From Haloferax gibbonsii ATCC 33959 (lineage in GTDB: Archaea > Halobacteriota > Halobacteria > Halobacteriales > Haloferacaceae), in assembly GCF_000336775.1 (NCBI RefSeq), contig NZ_AOLJ01000011.1:416748-449956 (forward strand): a stretch of 33,209 nucleotides of DNA, given 5' to 3'. The notes under the pieces were generated by a model. It was not told the origin of the DNA. It saw nothing but the letters and a program-made list of their open reading frames with translations, and did not search any database. Below are positions 8,729 to 18,462 of this stretch, one piece after another. Positions within the stretch are counted from its first letter, which is position 1; every line of letters starts with the position of its first letter. A program made the position numbers and the translations under genes.

Positions 8729-9148
8729 ATGGAAGCTGACAGACGACTCCTCCGACAGGCGCGCGAGCGACTCGACGGGTGGACCTACACGGCCCGCGAC
8801 CGGGCCTACCGCGAGCTGTTCGCCGGCGACGACGCCGCCGTCACCGCCGAGGAGCGGCAGCTTCTCGACGAGGTGGACGCGGAGCTCGCGGGCGACGGCG
8901 GCGACGGACTCTGGGGGACGGACGAGTACGCGGTCGTCATGGGACATCCGAAGAATCACCCGATTTCGGTCGTCTGCACCCGCCACCCGGAGATTCCCTC
9001 GTCGTGGTCGCGGGGCGGGGAGAGCCTGACCGAACCGGAGCGCGAGCAGTTCAACGACCTCCTGTGGGACTACTGCGAACGCGTCCGCCGGTACGTCCAA
9101 GACGAGGTCAACGAGTTCGTCGGGGTCGCCGGCGTCCCCGAGGAGTAA
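8729..9148 (+). CDS. Conserved haloarchaeal protein of unknown function
   Basis: A 139-residue soluble protein, MEADRRLLRQARERLDGW at its start and rich in charged helices. A central stretch GTDEYAVVMGHPKNHPISVV holds two His residues and resembles no motif I know. ATG 8729 is chosen because the ACTATGG element at 8699-8705 lies about 27 bases upstream; the in-frame ATG at 8702 overlaps that element. It runs into the small zinc-finger gene 10 bases downstream, so the two probably form one transcript. Confidence 0.75.
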   Translation: MEADRRLLRQARERLDGWTYTARDRAYRELFAGDDAAVTAEERQLLDEVDAELAGDGGDGLWGTDEYAVVMGHPKNHPISVVCTRHPEIPSSWSRGGESLTEPEREQFNDLLWDYCERVRRYVQDEVNEFVGVAGVPEE

Positions 9149-9158
9149 TCCGAGGCCG

Positions 9159-9341
9159 ATGCGCGTCATCCACCCGGCGGACCACCGGCCCTGTTATCGC
9201 TGCGGCGAGCGCGCCGACGTGGTCGTCGCCCGCGGCCACGACCTGCGGTACTGTTGCTGGGACTGTTCGTACTCGCTTCTCGAACACGGCGGCGTCATCG
9301 TCGCGGGCGAACTGGGGAAGTCGCGACCCAGACCCCCGTGA
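9159..9341 (+). CDS. Small zinc-finger protein (60 aa)
   Basis: A 60-residue protein with CYRCG (C12, C15) and CCWDC (C32, C33, C36), which would bind one zinc. The spacing and compact size fit the haloarchaeal zinc microproteins. The start codon lies 10 bases after the previous gene, with a weak GAGG ribosome-binding sequence between them, which supports co-translation. Function unknown; binding to nucleic acid or to a partner protein is the usual expectation. Confidence 0.75.
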   Translation: MRVIHPADHRPCYRCGERADVVVARGHDLRYCCWDCSYSLLEHGGVIVAGELGKSRPRPP

Positions 9342-9459
9342 GCCGGCGTTAGGCCTCCAGAGCCCCGGATATCGCCGCTCTGGAGCTCCGTTCGCCTCGA
9401 TTCCGACGCCGTGAGAACGAGTCCCGCATTCAAGCCCGCGGAGACCCTACCGGTCGACT

Positions 9460-12273
<2,814 letters not shown>

Positions 12274-12405
12274 ATCAGGACGCTGCGCCGGTGAACTGAG
12301 TCGGGGCGGCGACCGGCCGCCTTCGACCCACGCGTCGGACTCGCCGAGAATCACGAACCGCCGAAGACGCGTAGATTCATCAGCCGTGGAGTGCTATGTT
12401 GTGGC

Positions 12406-12855
12406 ATGGCAACCGTGACACCGGCGGTCCGCCCGACGTGGACAGACCTCATGCGTCGCGGAGCGGCGACCGCGGCGGTCGCGACCGTCGCGAACGCGCT
12501 CCTGTTGACGCTCGTCCTCGAAACGGGTCTCGTCGAGGTCTTCGGACCGCTTTCGTACCCGCCGGTCGTGTTTCTCTCGGCCGCCGGCGCGGTCGCGGCG
12601 ACGCTCGTCTACGGACTGCTCGCGGGCCGCGTCGCGGACGCGGACCGGACGTTCCTCAGGGTCGCCGTGGCGGTGCTCGTAGTGTCCTTCGCACCCGACC
12701 TCGGACTCCTGTACGTCGATCCCGGAGCGACGGTCCCGGGCGTTCTCGTGTTGATGCTGATGCACGTCGTGGTCGCGGCGGTCTGCGTGGCGTCGCTCAC
12801 CGAACTCGGCTGGGGCGTCCCGGAGGGTAAACGACCGGACCCGACCGACGAGTGA
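12406..12855 (+). CDS. Small four-helix membrane protein
   Basis: A 149-residue integral membrane protein with four predicted helices at about residues 18-40, 48-70, 82-103 and 110-132, a short polar N-terminus and an acidic C-terminal tail. The pattern resembles DUF6069-type haloarchaeal proteins, recalled without a search. A GTG at 12391 is in frame but would add MLCCG; ATG 12406 looks better. No functional residue stands out. It lies between acnA and the iron-type locus, with no obvious tie to either. Confidence 0.75.
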   Translation: MATVTPAVRPTWTDLMRRGAATAAVATVANALLLTLVLETGLVEVFGPLSYPPVVFLSAAGAVAATLVYGLLAGRVADADRTFLRVAVAVLVVSFAPDLGLLYVDPGATVPGVLVLMLMHVVVAAVCVASLTELGWGVPEGKRPDPTDE

Positions 12856-12897
12856 CCGCCTGACGCTCGACGCGCGGGCGCTTCCGTGCCACTCGTA

Positions 12898-12913
12898 TTT
12901 AGGACGGCCTAAA
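12898..12913. promoter_or_regulatory. Palindromic operator 1, TTTAGG-N4-CCTAAA
   Basis: A perfect 6+4+6 palindrome (spacer ACGG). It lies upstream of the likely TATA element of the leader ORF/coiled-coil/regulator transcript, at about -56 to -41 from the ATG at 12954. The same half-sites recur at 12934 and 14353. The sequence and the linked DtxR-like gene suggest an iron-type operator. Confidence 0.75.
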
Positions 12914-12933
12914 AACCGAAGACACTATGTTGT

Positions 12934-12949
12934 TTTAGGTTGCCCTAAA
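12934..12949. promoter_or_regulatory. Palindromic operator 2, TTTAGG-N4-CCTAAA
   Basis: A perfect palindrome with spacer TTGC. It sits between a TATA-like CTATGTT (12925-12931) and the ATG at 12954, so a protein bound here would block transcription initiation. It ends 4 bases before that ATG. Together with operator 1, 36 bases upstream, it could allow cooperative binding. Confidence 0.78.
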
Positions 12950-12953
12950 TGGT

Positions 12954-13010
12954 ATGACCAGAGCGGATTCCGAGGCAACCGCGTCGACGGCGTCCTCGCA
13001 GGGAGATTGA
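12954..13010 (+). CDS. Tiny leader ORF (18 codons) before the coiled-coil gene
   Basis: The frame encodes MTRADSEATASTASSQGD and stops at 13008-13010, one base before the next ATG at 13012. A TATA-like element about 27 bases upstream suggests this ATG is the transcript's first codon. A GGGAG ribosome-binding sequence for the next gene lies within its last codons. It could be a leader peptide that hands ribosomes on, or a decayed N-terminus: the Ser/Ala/Glu-rich start resembles the opening of the 55-residue gene at 14377. No conservation data were available. Confidence 0.45.
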   Translation: MTRADSEATASTASSQGD

Positions 13011-13011
13011 G

Positions 13012-13818
13012 ATGAACGCTGAGCGCACCGCGGGCGTCAGGGACGCGCTGGACCGCGTCGAACGCGAGCGCGAACAGGTGCTGGCGAAGCGGCGGGCCGT
13101 CAGGCGGTTCGAGCGACGCGTTCGAAAGCTCGCCGCACGGCCGGAGCGCCCACCGAGCGGGACCGTCCGAGCGACCGCCTGCGGGACCACATCGATACCC
13201 GCGGCGACGCGACGAGACGCCGGCCCGGGGCGACGGCGGGTCCGGGAGCTATTCGCGGAGACGATACGCCCGCACAGCGTCTCCGACGTGAACGGGTCCG
13301 AACCGCTCGCGGTGACGATTCGCGAGGAGTTCGGCCCCGAGGTCGCGACGGCGCTCTCCCCCGACGCTGGGGGGCGGTTCACACCGGCGGTCAAGGAGGC
13401 GGTCGTGTCGGCGGCGACGGACCGGCAACGGTGCCTCGACGGGATGCGCCGGGCGCTCGACGCCGAGGAACGGTCGCTCCGGGCGGCGCTCGCCGTGCTG
13501 GACGAGTGCGAGAACTGGCTGGGCCGGGCGGACGCGACGCCGCTTTCGGAACTGGGGTTCGAGGGGCTCCGGCAGCGCCACGAGACGCTGGCCGACCACC
13601 GAGAAGCGTGCGACCGACTCGTCCGCGAGCGACAGCGGCATCTCGACGGGGCGACCCGCCACACCGCGGCGGTCGAAATCGACCACCGGTTTCTCGCCGA
13701 GTATCTCTACGAGGACCGCGCGACCGACTACCCGGTCTTGACGGCCGCGACCCGCGCGGCGGGCGTCTGCGCGGATTGCCAGCGGGCCGTTCGCGACCAC
13801 CTCGTCCGCCGCGTATGA
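13012..13818 (+). CDS. Coiled-coil haloarchaeal protein with C-terminal CxxC
   Basis: A 268-residue, Arg-rich helical protein. Residues 1-50 and 130-225 look like long amphipathic or coiled-coil helices (ALDRVEREREQVLAKRRAV and similar). A CADC motif (C253, C256) lies close to the C-terminus. It resembles the haloarchaeal DUF7260 group as I recall it. It begins one base after the leader ORF and overlaps the DtxR-like gene by ATGA at 13815-13818, so it is coupled to both and controlled by the two upstream palindromes. The role is unknown; the coupling suggests a link with the regulator. Confidence 0.78.
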   Translation: MNAERTAGVRDALDRVEREREQVLAKRRAVRRFERRVRKLAARPERPPSGTVRATACGTTSIPAATRRDAGPGRRRVRELFAETIRPHSVSDVNGSEPLAVTIREEFGPEVATALSPDAGGRFTPAVKEAVVSAATDRQRCLDGMRRALDAEERSLRAALAVLDECENWLGRADATPLSELGFEGLRQRHETLADHREACDRLVRERQRHLDGATRHTAAVEIDHRFLAEYLYEDRATDYPVLTAATRAAGVCADCQRAVRDHLVRRV

Positions 13819-14267
13819 TCGGCGCGCCGCAGTACCTCCTCACGCTGTACATCGCCGAGCGGGAGGACGACGAGGAGACGCCGATTTCGCCGGGCTACGT
13901 CGCCGACGCGCTCGACCGCTCGCCGCCCGCGGCGACCGAGCGCCTCCAGAACCTCGACGCGAAGGGGCTCGTTCGCTACGAGCCCTACGAGGGCGCGACG
14001 CTCACCGACGAGGGTCGCGACGCCGCCGGAGAGCTCTACGACACCTACCGAATCCTCTCGCGGTTCTGTCGGGACGTGCTCGGCGTCGACGACCACGAAG
14101 AGGAGGCGATGCAACTGGTCGGAAACGTCAGTCCGACGGTTGCCGAACGGCTCGCGGCGACGCTGCTCCGCGGGGGCGACAACCGCGGCGAAGCGACCGA
14201 GGCGAACGGGGCGGCCGAATCGGCCGAATCGGCGTCGCAACCCTCCCCCGACAGCCCCGCGAGCTGA
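13815..14267 (+). CDS. DtxR/SirR-family transcriptional regulator, degenerate metal site
   Basis: A 150-residue regulator. Residues about 5-65 form the N-terminal winged helix (ISPGYVADALDRSPPAATER, then LQNLDAKGLVRYEPYEGATL). Residues 66-118 are the DtxR dimerisation helices (YRILSRFCRDVLGVDDHEEE). The tail from 120 is acidic and low in complexity, and there is no SH3-like domain. By alignment from memory, the usual metal ligands (Glu in RLLERF, and the Cys, Glu and His of HEEACRLEH) are Ser82, Met99, Val102 and Gly103, so classic metal binding may be lost. It probably controls the TTTAGG-N4-CCTAAA sites nearby. It may correspond to an Idr-type haloarchaeal iron regulator. Confidence 0.85.
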   Translation: MIGAPQYLLTLYIAEREDDEETPISPGYVADALDRSPPAATERLQNLDAKGLVRYEPYEGATLTDEGRDAAGELYDTYRILSRFCRDVLGVDDHEEEAMQLVGNVSPTVAERLAATLLRGGDNRGEATEANGAAESAESASQPSPDSPAS

Positions 14268-14352
14268 ACACGTCGCGGTAAAGTCGCCTCCGGTACTGAT
14301 AGTTGTCAACAAATAGCACGCAAATACCGCCGCAGAACCGCACCCTTTTTGT

Positions 14353-14368
14353 TTTAGGTTTCCCTAAA
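14353..14368. promoter_or_regulatory. Palindromic operator 3, TTTAGG-N4-CCTAAA
   Basis: A perfect palindrome with spacer TTTC, overlapping the end of a T-rich TATA-like stretch (14345-14355) and lying 8 bases before the ATG at 14377. Its position relative to the start codon is similar to that of operator 2, so the two promoters are probably co-regulated. Confidence 0.78.
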
Positions 14369-14376
14369 TCATCGTA

Positions 14377-14544
14377 ATGGCCGCTGGTACGCAGTCGAAC
14401 GCTGAATCCGCGTCGGAACCGGACCGACCCGACTCCCCCGAGATATCCGTCTGCAAGGGCGGGCCGGGGAAGTCGGTGTTCATGGAGTCGGGCAACAGCG
14501 ACGGCTGGATTTCGAGCGACGTGACCGTCGACGTCACGCGGTAA
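14377..14544 (+). CDS. Small haloarchaeal protein (55 aa) under operator 3
   Basis: The frame encodes 55 residues: a disordered Ser/Glu/Pro start (MAAGTQSNAESASEPDRPDS), then a compact tail PEISVCKGGPGKSVFMESGN and SDGWISSDVTVDVTR. The tail resembles short haloarchaeal proteins that end in an aromatic-ExGN-x-x-WI-xSD pattern (DUF7331-like, recalled). It has one Cys and no signal peptide. The operator just before the ATG and the position next to dpsA suggest induction with the iron regulon. A leaderless start at 14377 is likely. Function unknown. Confidence 0.72.
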   Translation: MAAGTQSNAESASEPDRPDSPEISVCKGGPGKSVFMESGNSDGWISSDVTVDVTR

Positions 14545-14686
14545 CTCCGTTCGGACCGGGTTGCGCGGAGTGCGGACCTGACGAGCGCAGTAGCTGAACA
14601 GCGCTGGCAGCTATCGCGAGAAAAAGCGTAGAACGTCGGAAACGTCGGAACGGGGGCGTCGTCCTCCGACGCGTCGGCGGCGGTGC

Positions 14687-15217
14687 TTACTGGACGAGCG
14701 TGTCGTCTTCGAGGTAGTGGTCGATGACGTGGGCGTGTTCTTCGATTTCGATGAGCTGCTCGCGGAGCATGTGCGCCGTCGCGTGGTCGCCGAGACCCGC
14801 GGCGAGTTCGATGTGCTCGCGGTAGCTCTCGATGATGTCGCCGTACATCTCGAGGTCGTTCGAGAGCGACGTGCGGATGTCGTAGACGTCCTCGTCCTCG
14901 GGCTCGACGGTCGCCGCCTCGCTCAGCGCCGGCATGCTGGCGTGAGGGACGCCGCCGATGGACTGGAGGCGCTCTGCGATTTCGTCCGCGGCCTCCTCGA
15001 CTTCCTCGTAGGCCTCCTGGAGGAACTCGTGGATGCGGAGGTGCTCGGCACCCTCGACGTTCCAGTGGTGCTTGTGGAGCTGGTGGTAGAGGACGTAGGC
15101 GTCCGCGAGGTCGGTGTTCAGCGCTTCGATTATCTGTTCGGCCTTCTCGGTGTCGAGCCGAACGGGGTTGTCGCCGACGCTGCCTGCTTCCTTGAGGACT
15201 GACTTCTGCGTGCTCAT
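14687..15217 (-). CDS. dpsA: DNA-protecting ferritin-like protein DpsA
   Basis: A 176-residue Dps. The inter-subunit ferroxidase site is visible: H51 (in HKHHWN), H63, D78 and E82 (EAADEIAERL), followed by QSIGGVPHASMPAL, the usual Dps turn. The protein forms a 12-subunit shell that oxidises and stores iron and limits hydroxyl-radical damage. The promoter is a TATA-like element at 15245-15256, giving a leader of a few bases. A half-operator CCTAAA lies at 15283-15288. The gene converges on the 55-residue gene. Its neighbours (DtxR-like regulator and palindromes) fit iron-responsive control. Confidence 0.95.
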   Translation of the reverse strand: MSTQKSVLKEAGSVGDNPVRLDTEKAEQIIEALNTDLADAYVLYHQLHKHHWNVEGAEHLRIHEFLQEAYEEVEEAADEIAERLQSIGGVPHASMPALSEAATVEPEDEDVYDIRTSLSNDLEMYGDIIESYREHIELAAGLGDHATAHMLREQLIEIEEHAHVIDHYLEDDTLVQ

Positions 15218-15282
15218 TACAATCAGTAGTTGGGACCGAGGCCACTTAATACTTATCCGAGAACAAACAATTTTTCGTGTGG

Positions 15283-15288
15283 CCTAAA
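15283..15288. promoter_or_regulatory. Half-operator CCTAAA upstream of dpsA
   Basis: One intact half-site of the palindrome found at 12898, 12934 and 14353; the opposite half is degenerate (TTTCGT at 15273-15278). It lies about 66 bases before the dpsA start and about 30 bases upstream of its TATA element. This is where an activator rather than a repressor would bind. A chance match is possible. Confidence 0.4.
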
Positions 15289-15709
15289 ACATCGTTTGCC
15301 GGAACCGTCTGATTGCTTCTAAAACGACGAATGACGTGTGTGAGATGGGCACACGACCTGGGCCGATGAATACACCTGTCCGTGATAGGCACGCACAACA
15401 TATCACATTCATTATGAATTTTCGAGTGGGTGGCGCGGCGTCTCGTGGGGCCGATTCGCGCGTTTCAACCGGGTCGTCGCGCCGCTCGAAGACGGACGGC
15501 GAGGGAACGACGCCAGAGTGGCTCGCAAGCAGTCGCCGGGCGGTCGCCGTCGGCTCTATAGACCGCGGGACGGCGACGGGGTCCGTCAAGAAATCCGTTC
15601 GAATCACGTCCGCCGAGCGGACCGCTCGTGTTTCGAACGGCCGGAGCAGGGGCGGTATCGTACAGAATCGGCCGATACGCTGTGGGCTCGATTCCGTGTG
15701 GAGAACGTA
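15289..15709. other. Intergenic region without a convincing gene
   Basis: About 420 bases between the dpsA promoter and the tRNA(CAU) 3' end. Open frames on both strands here have no recognisable protein character, and those on the plus strand run into the tRNA antisense. An AT-rich block near 15390-15425 contains the 13-base odd palindrome ATTCATTATGAAT (15407-15419), a possible operator or small-RNA promoter. No copy of the tRNA 3' end was found here, unlike at three other tRNA genes in the window. Confidence 0.4.
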
Positions 15710-15784
15710 TGGGCCCTATGGGGTTCGAACCCATGACCACCCGGTTATGAGCCGAGCGCTCTGACCAGACTGAGCTAAGGGCCC
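15710..15784 (-). tRNA. tRNA with CAU anticodon (Ile2 favoured over elongator Met)
   Basis: The complement folds as a full cloverleaf: 7-bp acceptor stem GGGCCCT/AGGGCCC, D arm, anticodon stem with loop CTCATAA (anticodon CAU), T arm with GGTTCGAAC, and discriminator A. A CAU anticodon can be elongator Met or the AUA-reading Ile2, which carries a modified C34. The acceptor end resembles bacterial Ile2, so I favour Ile2, but this is weak. A TATA-like CATAAGAG lies near 15810-15817. No intron is present. Confidence 0.9.
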
Positions 15785-15881
15785 TCGGTCGATTCTTTCC
15801 CGTCGTCCCTCTTATGTCTTATCAGAAGCCGCCGCCGGCGAATCGGAGACGCACCGCTCATCGACGTGAGAAACGGAGAAG

Positions 15882-15954
15882 CGCCACCGCCAGGACTCGA
15901 ACCTGGGACAACCTCGTTAACAGCGAGGTGCTCTACCAACTGAGCTACGGCGGC
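15882..15954 (-). tRNA. tRNA-Asn (GUU)
   Basis: A complete cloverleaf on the complement: acceptor GCCGCCG/CGGTGGC with one G-T pair, anticodon stem CCTCG/CGAGG with loop CTGTTAA (anticodon GTT), T arm with GGTTCGAGT, and discriminator G. A TATA-like GAATACGA lies about 25 bases upstream near 15980. It sits upstream of and divergent from the CCA-adding enzyme gene. Confidence 0.95.
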
Positions 15955-16090
15955 TTTCGTCTGCACTCTCTCGTATTCGATGTTTCTTGATAGGGCTTTC
16001 GTTTTTACCCGACGGCTGGCGGATGCCACCGCCTGACGCGGTCGGGGGAGCACCGTCACGCTTTCGCCCGCCCGCGGGAAACCAGCGGGC

Positions 16091-17470
16091 ATGACGAACT
16101 CGGACCTCGACGCGGTCGTCGCCGCGGTCCGCGAGCGCATCGACCCCGACGAGGCGGAGCGTCGGGCGCTCGCGGAGGCCGCGTCGGCCCTCGAATCCCG
16201 CGTCCGCGACGCCCTCGCGGACCTGCCGGTGGACGCCGACGCGCTCCAAGTCGGCAGCACCGCCCGCGGCACGTGGCTCTCGGGCGACCGCGACATCGAC
16301 CTGTTCGTGCGCTTCCCGGCCGACCTCGACCGCGAGGAGCTCGAAACGTACGGCCTCGAAGTCGGCCACGCGGTCCTCCCCGACGGCCACGAGGAGTACG
16401 CCGAACATCCCTACGTGAAAGGCGACTACGACGGCTTCGACGTGGACCTCGTCCCCTGTTACGACGTGCCCACCGCCTCCGACATCCGCTCGGCGGTCGA
16501 CCGGACGCCCTTTCACAACGCCTACCTGACCGAGCGCCTCGACGACGACCTCGCGGCCGACGTGCGCGTCTTCAAGCGGTTCCTGAAGGGTATCGGAGCC
16601 TACGGGAGCGACCTCCGCACCGAGGGCTTCTCCGGCTATCTCGCCGAACTCCTCGTGGTCGAACACGGCGGCTTCGAGCCGCTGCTTCGGGCGGCCGCCG
16701 ACTGGAGCCCGCAGGTCGATTTCGACCCGGAAAGCCACGGAACGCGGCGTTTCTCGGACCCGCTCGTCGTCATCGACCCGACCGACCCCGAGCGGAACGT
16801 CGCCGCGGTCTGCTCGGCTGAGAACGTCGCCCGACTCCAGCACTACGCCCGCGACCTGCTCGCTGAGCCGCGCGAATCGCTGTTTTTCCGGCCCGGCCCG
16901 CCGGCGCTCGACGCCGACGGCGTTCGGAGCCACCTCGACCGCCGCGGGACCACGGCCGTCGCCGTCGTCTTCGACTGCCCGGACCTCGTGGACGACCAGC
17001 TCTACCCGCAGCTGAGAAAGTCGCTGACCGGCGTCACCGACGGCCTCGACAGGCGCGGCTTCGACGTGTTCCGGCGCGCGACGTTCGCCGCCGACGACGC
17101 CGGCGACGAAGCAGAGGCCGTCCTCTTCGCGGAACTCTCGGTTGCCGAGCGTCCCGCGGTCGAGCGCCACGAGGGGCCGCCGGTCCACGTCCGACGCCAC
17201 GCCGAGGGGTTTTACGACGCGTACGAGGACGGCGACGACCACTACGGACCGTTCCTCGACGGCGACCGCTACGTGGTCGAGCGGGAGCGGGAGTTCACCT
17301 CGGCGACCGACTTCCTCGAAAGCGACGCGCTGTTCGACGTGGCGCTCGGAAAACACGTGAAATCGACGCTCAGGGAGGACGGCTACGACGTGCTCGTCGG
17401 CGACGACGTGGCCGCGCTCGCCGAGTCGTTCGGCGCCGACTTGGGTCGTTACTTCGTGCCGAGACCGTGA
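16091..17470 (+). CDS. cca: CCA tRNA nucleotidyltransferase (archaeal class I)
   Basis: A 459-residue class I CCA-adding enzyme. The nucleotidyltransferase core is LQVGSTARGTWLSGDRDIDL with metal-binding D68 and D70, and a third carboxylate at D119 in FDVDLVPCY. The segment VRVFKRFLKGIGAYGSDLRT with EGFSGYLAELLV is the helical domain typical of archaeal enzymes. It builds or repairs the 3' CCA end of tRNAs, which these genes do not encode. Two tRNA genes lie immediately upstream on the other strand. Its 3' end overlaps the convergent HDAC-family gene by 22 bases. Confidence 0.95.
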   Translation: MTNSDLDAVVAAVRERIDPDEAERRALAEAASALESRVRDALADLPVDADALQVGSTARGTWLSGDRDIDLFVRFPADLDREELETYGLEVGHAVLPDGHEEYAEHPYVKGDYDGFDVDLVPCYDVPTASDIRSAVDRTPFHNAYLTERLDDDLAADVRVFKRFLKGIGAYGSDLRTEGFSGYLAELLVVEHGGFEPLLRAAADWSPQVDFDPESHGTRRFSDPLVVIDPTDPERNVAAVCSAENVARLQHYARDLLAEPRESLFFRPGPPALDADGVRSHLDRRGTTAVAVVFDCPDLVDDQLYPQLRKSLTGVTDGLDRRGFDVFRRATFAADDAGDEAEAVLFAELSVAERPAVERHEGPPVHVRRHAEGFYDAYEDGDDHYGPFLDGDRYVVEREREFTSATDFLESDALFDVALGKHVKSTLREDGYDVLVGDDVAALAESFGADLGRYFVPRP

Positions 17471-18462
17471 GCAGCGCGCACGTCGTCGACTAGCTCGACG
17501 TTCTTCTCGTCGGGGTCTTCCTCGGGGTCCATCGCGATGCGGCCGTCGAACGTCTCGTGGACGGTCGCGACGCCCTCGGAGAGGGTGTCGAGGCCGTAGC
17601 CGCCTTCGAGGACGAAAGCGATGGCGGCGTCGGTCGCCTCACAGAGGTCCTGGACGCACTCGGTGAGCATCGCGTACCCCTCGGTCGAGACGCGCATCCG
17701 CGAGATGGGGTCGTGGCGGTGGGCGTCGAAGCCGGCGCTCACGATGAACAGGTCGGGGTCGAACCGTTCGACTGCGGGGGCGACCGCCTCGTCGAACGAG
17801 TAGACGTAGTCGGCGTCGCCCGCGCCGGCGTGGAGCGGCACGTTGAGAGTCGTCCCCTCGCCGTCGCCCTCGCCGGTCTCTTCGACCTCGCCCGTGCCGG
17901 GGTAGAGGCCGTCCTCGTGGATGGACGTGTAGAACACGTCGCCGCGGTCGTAGAAGATGTCCTGCGTGCCGTTGCCGTGGTGGACGTCCCAGTCGAAGAT
18001 GGCGACGCGCTCGGCGAGGCCGTCGTCGATGACCGCCTGCGCGGCGACGGCGGCGTTGTTGAAGAAACAAAAGCCCATGGCGTCGTCCTCGACGGCGTGG
18101 TGGCCCGGGGGGCGGCCGAGCGAGAACGGCGTGTCGCGGCCGTCGTCGCCGTCGAGGGCGGCCCGGGCGGCCCACTCGGCGAGGCCGGCGGAGGTGAGCG
18201 CGGCGTCCCACGACGCCTCGACGGCGACGGTGTCGGGGTCCCAGTTACCGCCGCCGTCGCGACAGAAGTCGTGGAACTCGTCGACGTAGCCGTCTTCGTG
18301 GACGGCCGCGACGGTCGATTTCTCGGCGGGGGGCGCGTCGACGTACTCGACGCCGTGGCGCTTCGCCAGCCCGCGTCGTATCGCTCGGAGTCGGTCGGCC
18401 GTCTCGGGGTGTCGCGGCCCGGTGTCGTGGTCGAGACACGTTTCGCTGTAGCCGAATTGCAT
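17449..18462 (-). CDS. Histone deacetylase family protein
   Basis: A 337-residue arginase-fold deacetylase of the HDAC/AcuC/acetylpolyamine group. The catalytic site is intact: the HH dyad H121-H122 (GRPPGHHAVE), metal ligands D159 and H161 (FDWDVHHGNGTQD), D157 for potassium, D246 (AGFDAHRHDP), and a Tyr in EGGYGL. The start codon shares one base with the histone stop (TAATG at 18460-18464), so it is made with the histone. The substrate could be acetyl-lysine on proteins or a small acetylated amine; sequence does not decide this. The coupling favours a chromatin-linked role, as inference. Confidence 0.92.
   Translation of the reverse strand: MQFGYSETCLDHDTGPRHPETADRLRAIRRGLAKRHGVEYVDAPPAEKSTVAAVHEDGYVDEFHDFCRDGGGNWDPDTVAVEASWDAALTSAGLAEWAARAALDGDDGRDTPFSLGRPPGHHAVEDDAMGFCFFNNAAVAAQAVIDDGLAERVAIFDWDVHHGNGTQDIFYDRGDVFYTSIHEDGLYPGTGEVEETGEGDGEGTTLNVPLHAGAGDADYVYSFDEAVAPAVERFDPDLFIVSAGFDAHRHDPISRMRVSTEGYAMLTECVQDLCEATDAAIAFVLEGGYGLDTLSEGVATVHETFDGRIAMDPEEDPDEKNVELVDDVRAAHGLGTK

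Noticed and set aside
15284-15764. Open frames on both strands between dpsA and tRNA(CAU)
   Set aside because: No recognisable domain, no good promoter, unusual composition, and some run antisense through the tRNA gene.
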